Of a stretch of 49,937 bases of DNA, positions 40,086 to 47,928 are shown piece by piece. A program made the position numbers and the translations under genes. Location: positions 1 through 49,937 of the forward strand of contig CALHMG010000263.1 of the NCBI GenBank assembly GCA_938034705.1, given 5' to 3'. Source of the DNA: an uncultured Gammaproteobacteria bacterium (GTDB taxonomy: Bacteria > Pseudomonadota > Gammaproteobacteria > Arenicellales > CALHMG01). Under the pieces are notes generated by a model. It was not told the origin of the DNA. It worked only from the letters and a program-made list of their open reading frames with translations, and did no database searches. Numbering within the stretch: position 1 is the first letter of the stretch; every line of letters starts with the position of its first letter.

Positions 40086-41033
40086 ATGGAAAACATCGAA
40101 CAATTACGGCTTTTTCTGGCCGTCATCCGCACCGGCAGCTTTTCCGCAGCAGGCCGGGACCTGAAACTGGCACCCTCTTCCGTGAGTCGGCAGATCTCGG
40201 ACCTGGAGGAATCGCTGTCGGCGCAGCTCTTTACGCGCACGACCAGACAACTGACGCTGACCGAGGCCGGTCACACCTATCAGTTTCACGCGAGCCGGAT
40301 TCTCAGTGACATTGTCGAGGCACGCCAGGCGCTGCAGGAACTCGACGCTCGTCCAAGCGGCACGCTCTCGTTAACCGCACCTATCGCGTTCGGCCGCCGC
40401 CAGGTCGCGCCAATGCTCAGCGGGTTTCTCACACAGCATCCAGACATCGATATCGAATTTGGACTCACCGACCGTCGCGTCGATCTGGTTCAGGAAGGCA
40501 TCGACGCGGCAGTTCGCATCGGTTCACTGCCCGATTCAACACTGGTCGCGCGGCGAATCGCGCCGATGCGCAGAATTGTTTGCGCGTCACCTGCGTATCT
40601 TGAAAAACACGGCACGCCCAAAAGTCCTGAAGATCTCAAAAAACATCTGTGCCTGACCTTCAGAATGGGTGACACCGGAAGTCTGTGGCGCCCGAGCGCC
40701 GACGTCTGGCGATTCAAACAGAAAAAGGGCGTACTCAACGTGCCCGTGACCGGGCCGCTTAAAACAACCTCCGGTGACGTACTGGTCGAATGCGCCAGAG
40801 ACGGTGTCGGGCTGATCCTGATTATCGACTGGCTGGTCAAGCCACACCTGGAGAGCGGTGAGCTCGTACGCGTACTCGACAAACACAGCGTTACCACGTC
40901 GGCCCGGGACGAAGAAGCGGTGTATGTCGTCTATCCGTCCGCCCGATACGTTTCAACCCGGCTGCGCTCGTTTGTGGACTACGCGGTAGACCACTTTGAC
41001 AAGCTCGCGCTGGACGACAGTCGCCAGTCCTGA
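40086..41033 (+). CDS. LysR family transcriptional regulator
   Basis: MENIEQLRLFLAVIRTGSFSAAGRDLKLAPSSVSRQISDLEESLSAQLFTRTTRQLTLTEAG. Confidence 0.96.
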   Translation: MENIEQLRLFLAVIRTGSFSAAGRDLKLAPSSVSRQISDLEESLSAQLFTRTTRQLTLTEAGHTYQFHASRILSDIVEARQALQELDARPSGTLSLTAPIAFGRRQVAPMLSGFLTQHPDIDIEFGLTDRRVDLVQEGIDAAVRIGSLPDSTLVARRIAPMRRIVCASPAYLEKHGTPKSPEDLKKHLCLTFRMGDTGSLWRPSADVWRFKQKKGVLNVPVTGPLKTTSGDVLVECARDGVGLILIIDWLVKPHLESGELVRVLDKHSVTTSARDEEAVYVVYPSARYVSTRLRSFVDYAVDHFDKLALDDSRQS

Positions 41034-41056
41034 TCGTCCAGGCGAGAACGCCAGAA

Positions 41057-41899
41057 CTAGAATTGCCAGCGCAGCAGCAACGACGCTTCATGGGTTGTAC
41101 TACTGCCGATGCTGTCGACGAGAGGACTGTCGGCAGCGTCGTCCAGATAGTGTTCGATTTCCACAGAGCCGAGCAGACTCAGACGGTCGCTAAAGTAGTA
41201 TTCAGCGCCCAGACCCAACGTCGCGGATTTAAGGCCGCTGCCTGGCGTAAAGGCCGCGTAACCGGTTCTTGCAGCCTCCGCTGGCGTCACGCCAAATTCA
41301 GTACGCATGTACTCAGAGTCGGCGCCGCTCAAGTCGAAACGTGTTGACAGTCTCAACCTGTTGTCGGCAACAAATCGTTCGTAACCGGCACCGACAAACC
41401 ACACCAGGCCCTTGTTCGCATCTCCGGTGATATCCGGCTGCAGCGTCGCGAAGATGCTCGCGTTGCCAAAGCGTCGCGCCAGCGTGAACTGACCTTCGAT
41501 GGTGGAATCAATATCGGTCATCCCGACGAGCGCAGGATCATCGTCGGCCTCACGGCCTTCTTCAAATTCGATAAACGCGGCAAGCTGTGTGTCCGGGCCG
41601 AGGTTGAACAGCGCGCCCGCCTCGCCCAGGGTCAGAAAGTATCGATGCCCGCTTTCAGTCCGGTAGATCGCGCGCGCCAGCACATCGACTTCCGTTTCGT
41701 TCGTCGACGACCCTGCGTAGCCCGGTTCACTTTCGACACCGATGCCCGCGTCAAAGTGCCATCCGGCAGGCTTATCCAATGCATACCACGGACTGAACGG
41801 GTTCTGGACCAGCGGGTCCGGTTGCTGCGCCGTAGCAATGCTGATGTGGGAGAGCCCCAGGCTGGCGATTAACAGGATGATGGATTGATGTGCATTCAT
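41057..41899 (-). CDS. Outer-membrane beta-barrel protein (MipA/OmpV-like suspected)
   Basis: Signal peptide MNAHQSIILLIASLGLSHISIATAQ; alternating strands; terminal aromatic residue ...HEASLLLRWQF. Confidence 0.75.
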   Translation of the reverse strand: MNAHQSIILLIASLGLSHISIATAQQPDPLVQNPFSPWYALDKPAGWHFDAGIGVESEPGYAGSSTNETEVDVLARAIYRTESGHRYFLTLGEAGALFNLGPDTQLAAFIEFEEGREADDDPALVGMTDIDSTIEGQFTLARRFGNASIFATLQPDITGDANKGLVWFVGAGYERFVADNRLRLSTRFDLSGADSEYMRTEFGVTPAEAARTGYAAFTPGSGLKSATLGLGAEYYFSDRLSLLGSVEIEHYLDDAADSPLVDSIGSSTTHEASLLLRWQF

Positions 41900-42104
41900 G
41901 GGTTCGGGACCTTTCAGGCCGGGTTTCAGGGACCCGCTATCCTGGACCTGCATGCCGCGCTCGCCATCGGGCAATCGTTGGACTACGCGTCAGTCACATG
42001 TGCTAATTTTTCAGAAAATCAGGCACTTAATGGGCTATCGAACATATGTGCGATGGCCGCTACTGGCGATTCTGCTACCAACACGGCAGAGGAATATCTG
42101 GCTT

Positions 42105-42641
42105 ATGAACAACATTGAACCGGCGCATCAGGCCGAGCGAATCCTGACGGCAGGCGCCCTTATGATCGTGGCTACCACCGCCGTCTTTGACTTCTTTCAG
42201 GATCTTGGCGAAGGCGCCTCGGTAACTGAACTCGTTCTGGACCTTGGCTTCTCGGTGTTTGTGGCCGGCGCTCTGATTTACATCTGGATCCGCCGCCCCC
42301 AGGCCACGGCGGCCAGAAACCGGCAGCTCAAACTTGCCGTTCAACGCACGCGTGAAGACGTCAACCTGTGGAAGAGCAAGGCCGCGAGCATGCTCAGAGG
42401 GCTTGGCGAAAAAATTGATGAGCAGTTCGAAGCGTGGGATCTCACAGCGGCGGAAAAAGATGTGGCACTGCTGCTGATCAAAGGCGCGAGCCTCAAAGAG
42501 GTAGCGATCTCCCGGGGTACCACTGAACGCACCGTGCGACAGCAGGCAAGTGCCGTGTACACCAAGGCCCGGCTTGAGAATCGGGCGGAACTCGCTGCAT
42601 TTTTTCTCGAGGATCTCTCCTTGCCCCACGCAAGTTCCTGA
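42105..42641 (+). CDS. Membrane-anchored LuxR-type helix-turn-helix regulator
   Basis: Two hydrophobic segments (ILTAGALMIVATTAVFDFF; LGFSVFVAGALIYIWI) followed by GerE-like DLTAAEKDVALLLIKGASLKEVAISRGTTERTVRQQASAVYTKARLENRAELAAFFLED. Confidence 0.85.
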   Translation: MNNIEPAHQAERILTAGALMIVATTAVFDFFQDLGEGASVTELVLDLGFSVFVAGALIYIWIRRPQATAARNRQLKLAVQRTREDVNLWKSKAASMLRGLGEKIDEQFEAWDLTAAEKDVALLLIKGASLKEVAISRGTTERTVRQQASAVYTKARLENRAELAAFFLEDLSLPHASS

Positions 42642-42837
42642 GCAATCCACTCGAGTTTATCAACGCGGTATGGATTCTTCTGGTGCCAGAACACCTGCCG
42701 TGAAATCCGAATACGGACGAATCGGCGCCGAGAACCATCGTTTCACGCCAGTGACCGGACATGATTCGGTATTGCGAACCGATGTCGGCGTGTTCAGTAT
42801 GATGGACACTTATTGATTTATCGGGGCGCTTTCAGAC

Positions 42838-43350
42838 ATGTCAGACCAGACCGACACCCTCAGCGACAGACATATTTTTCAACCGGGCGAGTCCCCGAGT
42901 TTTTGGCAGCCGGTACCCGCCAACGGTTTTGTGCAGTGCATCCTGAACTCAAAAACGATCAACAGTGAAAGCCGATTCTCAATGGGCACTCAAACCGTCG
43001 CCGCGGGCGGTTACGTGCGCGAGCACTCCCACAGCGATCACGAGGAGGTGATTCATTTTCTGTCTGGCGAGCCCATCGTCACGCTTGACGGTGAAGAGAC
43101 TCGCGTGAGTCCGGGAACAACAGTTTTTCTTCAACGAGATCGAAAGCACAGCTTTATCAATGACGGTTCTGAACCGGTGACCTTCCTCTGGTTCTTAATG
43201 CCGGGCGGTCTGGAGGATTTCTTTGAGGCGATCGGCCGTGAACGCGACCCGGCCCAACCTGCACCGGAGCCTTTCCCGCGGCCAGACAACATTGAACAGA
43301 TAGAGAAAGAAACGGTATTCGGCTGGACGCAAAAAACCGACAGCGACTGA
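42838..43350 (+). CDS. Cupin-domain protein
   Basis: GGYVREHSHSDHEEVIHFLSGEPIVTLDGEETRVSPGTTVFLQRDRKHSFIND. Confidence 0.9.
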   Translation: MSDQTDTLSDRHIFQPGESPSFWQPVPANGFVQCILNSKTINSESRFSMGTQTVAAGGYVREHSHSDHEEVIHFLSGEPIVTLDGEETRVSPGTTVFLQRDRKHSFINDGSEPVTFLWFLMPGGLEDFFEAIGRERDPAQPAPEPFPRPDNIEQIEKETVFGWTQKTDSD

Positions 43351-43386
43351 GTACCGACTCGCCAAGCAATCGCGTCAGGGCGTTGG

Positions 43387-43929
43387 TCAGTCCACCGATC
43401 TGCCCGTCACGAAGCTGTAGGACTCGCGCACCAGGTCGAACACAACGTCGAGCTCATCGGCGGTCTGGGGCGTGTAAATCATGACAAACCCTTCCCACCC
43501 CTGACGTCTTTTCGCCCAGGGATGCGCGATAGCCCAGCCCGCGTCCACCGCGGCTCGCGCCGTTTCAGGGTGCAGCGACGCGTGCAGGCTGCCGTCGGGA
43601 TGCATGTGAGCGAACTCACGGCCGCCAACGATCGCATCGGGGCGAGCGAGCGCGAGTCCGTCGACAAGCCGAAAGCCTTTGGCGCCCGGCAACGAGATCA
43701 CCGTGTTTCCGATTTCAACGTCCGGGATTCCGGCAACTCGCTGCAGCAGCTCGGCGGAGAGCGCAGGCACTGGCTTCACGTCGATTTGAACGTGAGGCAC
43801 CCCGTCCGTTGTCGCAGGCCGCGGCGTCGTTCGGGTTGGCCAGTCGCTGGACGCAGCCCAGGCTGAACTGCCCACCACAAACGCACACGCAACAACCGCT
43901 GACTGAAAATACGAAACCCGAAACTCCAT
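43387..43929 (-). CDS. Exported luciferase-family (DUF5519-like) protein
   Basis: Signal peptide MEFRVSYFQSAVVACAFVVGSSAWA; body GGREFAHMHPDGSLHASLHPETARAAVDAGWAIAHPWAKRRQGWEGFVMIYTPQ. Confidence 0.75.
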   Translation of the reverse strand: MEFRVSYFQSAVVACAFVVGSSAWAASSDWPTRTTPRPATTDGVPHVQIDVKPVPALSAELLQRVAGIPDVEIGNTVISLPGAKGFRLVDGLALARPDAIVGGREFAHMHPDGSLHASLHPETARAAVDAGWAIAHPWAKRRQGWEGFVMIYTPQTADELDVVFDLVRESYSFVTGRSVD

Positions 43930-43976
43930 CGACCTGCCTCCTGTTAAAGTCTCCCGATCGGGGAAACTGTCTTAAC

Positions 43977-44474
43977 TCATCGGCCGTGGAAAGCGTTGCT
44001 GACAGCAAAGCTGTCTTCGAACCAGTTCCACAGTTTTACTTTCCCATCGAGCACCTTGACGCGCAATGCGAATGTGAACTCCTGCGTTTCCGCCCCTGAC
44101 TTGGTAGTCAGCAGCTTCATCCGCCCAAACACCGCGACGGTATCGCCCGACGCAAAGGCATCCTGGTTTTCCCAATGCGTCGTTTTTACGTTTTTGGAGA
44201 AATCAGCCAGAAATCCAAAAATAGCATCCTTGCCTTTCCAAGGACCAATCCAGGGCAGGCTTTTGTCGCCTTCATTATGCCATTCCATGTCGTCCGCCAT
44301 CAGCGCGGACATCGCATCCATATCGCCTTTGCCCATCGCGTCCATGAAGGCCATCGTCGTATCAAACGATGCCTGACTCGTGCTGTCCATCGTCGCCAGG
44401 GCTGAAGCGGTTTGCGTCACACCTGCGCCTGCCAGAGCCGCGGCGGATGCAAGCAATGCATTTCTTCTGTTCAT
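43977..44474 (-). CDS. Exported SnoaL/NTF2-like protein
   Basis: MNRRNALLASAAALAGAGVTQTASALA signal, then FMDAMGKGDMDAMSALMADDMEWHNEGDKSLPWIGPWKGKDAIFGFLADF. Confidence 0.82.
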   Translation of the reverse strand: MNRRNALLASAAALAGAGVTQTASALATMDSTSQASFDTTMAFMDAMGKGDMDAMSALMADDMEWHNEGDKSLPWIGPWKGKDAIFGFLADFSKNVKTTHWENQDAFASGDTVAVFGRMKLLTTKSGAETQEFTFALRVKVLDGKVKLWNWFEDSFAVSNAFHGR

Positions 44475-44539
44475 CTTTCTCTCCTTTAAGCCCTGGACGC
44501 GTCCGTCACCGAACGCGTCGAGAGTTTCATTCAATTGAA

Positions 44540-45019
44540 CTACTTGCCTTTGAGCTGTGCCAGCGCACCGGCCCAGTCTTCGACGTGATAGGTTTTGATG
44601 ATCTTGCCGTCGGCGAGCGTATGTATGTCGATCGTCAGGATGTCAAAGCTGCGACCCTGCCCGTCGACACCAAACAACGGACCCACCGGTGTACCGGTTG
44701 CACGGCTGCGAACCGTGACCACGTTGCCATCGGTGTGCATGGCCTGAACGGCCCAGTTGAGATCAGGGATGAGCTTGGCAAAGCCACCCATCTGACCCAG
44801 GAAGGCTGCAGAGGATTTGTTCTTGCCTGAATAGTTGCCGATGCTTTCCCAGCTATCGGCGGTCGCTTCTTTAAACGCCGCGACGTGAGATTCCGAGCCC
44901 GGATTACTCAGCAGGTCATAGAATTTCTGCACCGTCGCGTTATTGTCTGCCGAGGCGGTGGACGCCATGGCGAGTGAAAACAGGGAAAGTAGCGCAGTAC
45001 GTCTCAAATGCTTGAACAT
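44540..45019 (-). CDS. Exported SnoaL-like / ester-cyclase-like protein
   Basis: MFKHLRRTALLSLFSLAMASTASA signal; VQKFYDLLSNPGSESHVAAF..., FLGQMGGFAKLIPDLNWAVQAMHTDGNVVTVRSRATGTPVGPLFGV, KIIKTYHVEDWAGALAQL. Confidence 0.85.
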   Translation of the reverse strand: MFKHLRRTALLSLFSLAMASTASADNNATVQKFYDLLSNPGSESHVAAFKEATADSWESIGNYSGKNKSSAAFLGQMGGFAKLIPDLNWAVQAMHTDGNVVTVRSRATGTPVGPLFGVDGQGRSFDILTIDIHTLADGKIIKTYHVEDWAGALAQLKGK

Positions 45020-45154
45020 GTGTGTGGTTCTCCAGAATAAGCAGTCAATTCCTGTGTCGCACCCTGTGGGTCCGACACAAACGCCACAATAGACAAATTC
45101 TGATTATTCGATAATATATGATTAATAAATTGTACTGTTCGGATATCAAGAATA

Positions 45155-46045
45155 ATGATTGATCAATTGCGCCAGATGGCGATATTCGCGAAAACGATCG
45201 ACCACGGTTCATTCCGGGGTGCCGCCCGGGAACTGAGACTGTCGCCATCGGTGATCAGTCACCATATCTCCGCTCTGGAAGAGCATCTTGGCGTGGCGCT
45301 GATGTACCGCTCGACCCGCAAACTGACCCTGACGCGAGAAGGCGAACGACTCCTTGGCGCAACGCGCAAGATGCTTGAAGCTGCAGAAGGAGAACTTCTG
45401 GAACTCACCAGCCAGGCGACAGAACCCAGCGGCGAGCTGCGCCTTACGGCGCCGTCCGTTGCTTCACAATCGCAGTTGATTGATGCGATTGCGGCTTTCT
45501 CACGCGCCCACCCGCGGGTGCGCCTCACGGTTGATTTTTCTGACTCACGTCGAGATCTGATCGAGGATGGATTTGATATCGCGATACGCATGGGCTTCAA
45601 CGCGAAGAACACCGCCACATCCCGCGTCCTGTTTCACGTCGAGCGTACGCTGGTGGGTTCTACCGACTTTGTCGCCAGCAAGTCCCCCGTCGACAACCCG
45701 AAGCAGCTTGAAGACTGGAAGTGGCTTGGGCTGGCTCCTGTACAGAACGTACCCCTGACCTTTCAAAAAGGCCGCGCTCGACCGGTGACGATCAAGCCCG
45801 ACATTCTCATCTCGTCGAATGACGCGCAGGCGCTGTATCGGCTGGCTCGCGCCGGCGCGGGACTGGCAATCATCCCTGAATTTCTCGCGACCAGTGATTT
45901 GAAATCTGGCACGATTGAACACGTGCTGCCGCAGTGGGAGGTCAAACCGATCGATGCGTTTGCCGTGTGGCCGGCTAATGCCCCAAAGAACGGCCTTGTT
46001 CGGTTGATGGTCGATGAGTTGAGTCGACACTTGAGCGTCGAGTAG
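45155..46045 (+). CDS. LysR family transcriptional regulator
   Basis: MIDQLRQMAIFAKTIDHGSFRGAARELRLSPSVISHHISALEEHLGVALMYRSTRKLTLTREG. Confidence 0.96.
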   Translation: MIDQLRQMAIFAKTIDHGSFRGAARELRLSPSVISHHISALEEHLGVALMYRSTRKLTLTREGERLLGATRKMLEAAEGELLELTSQATEPSGELRLTAPSVASQSQLIDAIAAFSRAHPRVRLTVDFSDSRRDLIEDGFDIAIRMGFNAKNTATSRVLFHVERTLVGSTDFVASKSPVDNPKQLEDWKWLGLAPVQNVPLTFQKGRARPVTIKPDILISSNDAQALYRLARAGAGLAIIPEFLATSDLKSGTIEHVLPQWEVKPIDAFAVWPANAPKNGLVRLMVDELSRHLSVE

Positions 46046-46046
46046 C

Positions 46047-46223
46047 TTTGACCAGCGCCGGGACATTGCCGAGGGGATTGAACCCGAGGTTCTCATCGAA
46101 ATCAGCGAACGTCGAAATTACGTGTCGGTCAAAGGGCAAACGGTAGTGGTTTAACGCAACACCGACCCGCCGCACAAACGGCGAATCGTACTGACCGACC
46201 AGTAACAGATTTGAATTCGTCAT
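46047..46223 (-). pseudogene. Glutathione S-transferase N-terminal remnant
   Basis: MTNSNLLLVGQYDSPFVRRVGVALNHYRLPFDRHVISTFADFDENLGFNPLGNVPALVK, a GST thioredoxin-fold start, then immediate loss of homology where it meets the end of the LysR gene. Confidence 0.82.
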
Positions 46224-46523
46224 CGCAGTATCGAAGCATAGATGCCGTCAGCCAGACAATATCCTCGTTACGCAAATCGACAGCAGTTTTCATACCTGAC
46301 TGAATAGCCCATGAACGGGGGCAGAAAATCGTGATCTCCGGCGCGGGCCAAGCGCGTTTTCCTGGTCGTTTTCGAAAACATGGATCGACTATCCGTGTTT
46401 CTTTCCAATAAGCTATACGCACGCCAACACGTGCCACGATCCTGGAACGCGACAACCCCGCGTGTATGTCGACTTCGGGTTTGTCGATTTTCGTGAGCGC
46501 CTGCTACCTGACAACTGGAAGCC

Positions 46524-47888
46524 ATGAGATTTACACCACCTCCTGCCAACGCGGTGCATCGCGTCAAGCGAGCGCTTGACGCAATCGATCGCCATGAAAA
46601 CAAACTCCACGCCGTCGCCCAGCGGATCGATGACATTGCGCTTGCCGATGCACATCGATGTGACGCACTGGCTGCGGCTGCTTCCACAGCCGGACCGCTG
46701 CACGGGGTTCCGTTCGTAATCAAGGACATCATCGACATCGCCGGTGTGCCGACCCGGTCCGGATCACTGACGCGCGCCGACAATCCAGCGGCCACGCGCG
46801 ATGCACCGGTGGTGTCCAGGCTGCGTGCGGCCGGCGCTGTACCGCTGGTAAAAAGCAACACGGTCGAGTTTGCGAGTGGTGGCTGGGGCACCAATGCCAA
46901 CATCGGCACGCCGTGGAACCCCTGGGATCTGGAAAATCACCGAATTCCAGGAGGCTCCTCAAGCGGCACCGGCGTCCTGGTAGGGTCGGGCATTGTTGAT
47001 GCCGGACTGGGTACCGACACCGGCGGATCGGTGCGCCTGCCGGCTTCCTTTTGTGGGTGCGTTGGCCTCAAGACTTCGATTGGCCTGATCAGTCGCAGTG
47101 GCGTAACGCCACTGTCGCCTACCCTCGACACGGTTGGTCCGCTGACCCGCACGGTTGAACTTGCCGCGCTGATGCTTGAGGCAATGCAGGGCCAGGACAT
47201 CAATGACGCCACGACCCGCGAAAGCCCGGGACCGATTGATCTGTCGGATCTGCAACGAGGCAATCAGGGCTTACGTATCGGCTTCATTGCAGCGGACGCC
47301 ATGCCGGGCCTTTCAGATGACGTTCGAACATCTTATGAATCAGCACTTCGCATGCTGGAGCAAAGCGGTGCCAGTGTGGTTGCATGCGAGCTGCCCCACA
47401 CGCCACCGGGCTATCAGGACATCGGCAAACATCTTTCGATTTGCGAGTCATACACAACGTACCGCGACCTGATCGAAGACGACTCATCCAGACTTAACGA
47501 CGTGGTGCGTGCGCGCATGAGTGTGGGCAAAACGGTATCAGCGGCAGATCTGATCAATCTGCACCGTGAGCGTGACAGGGCGATCGCTGACTTTGACGCG
47601 GCAATAGATGCCTTCGACGCGATTGTCATGCCAACCACACCGATCACCGCGCCGTTGCTTGATGGACTCGACGAGACGGACGGCATCGTCGGCAGCAACA
47701 CCCGAATGGCCAACTATCTCGAGCTCTGCGCGCTCGCAATACCCATCGATCTGACTCCGGCGGGTCTACCAACATCGCTGCAGATCGTCGGGAGACGGTT
47801 TTCAGATGCACTGGTACTGCGAATCGGTGCAGCGTTCGAAAAGGTCCGGGGCGATTTCAGCGTGCCTTCGGACCTCAGTGCGCCGTGA
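46524..47888 (+). CDS. Amidase signature family protein
   Basis: GPLHGVPFVIKDIIDIAGVPTRSGS, IPGGSSSGTGVLVGSGIVDAGLGTDTGGSVRLPASFCGCVGLKTS. Confidence 0.96.
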   Translation: MRFTPPPANAVHRVKRALDAIDRHENKLHAVAQRIDDIALADAHRCDALAAAASTAGPLHGVPFVIKDIIDIAGVPTRSGSLTRADNPAATRDAPVVSRLRAAGAVPLVKSNTVEFASGGWGTNANIGTPWNPWDLENHRIPGGSSSGTGVLVGSGIVDAGLGTDTGGSVRLPASFCGCVGLKTSIGLISRSGVTPLSPTLDTVGPLTRTVELAALMLEAMQGQDINDATTRESPGPIDLSDLQRGNQGLRIGFIAADAMPGLSDDVRTSYESALRMLEQSGASVVACELPHTPPGYQDIGKHLSICESYTTYRDLIEDDSSRLNDVVRARMSVGKTVSAADLINLHRERDRAIADFDAAIDAFDAIVMPTTPITAPLLDGLDETDGIVGSNTRMANYLELCALAIPIDLTPAGLPTSLQIVGRRFSDALVLRIGAAFEKVRGDFSVPSDLSAP

Positions 47889-47928
47889 CAAACGGCTCAA
47901 CGCGCATCGTTATCCGATAGCAACATCG

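Noticed and set aside
44496-44519. GACGCGT...ACGCGTC inverted repeat between the two SnoaL-like genes
   Set aside because: 7-bp arms in GC-rich DNA can arise by chance; no further support.
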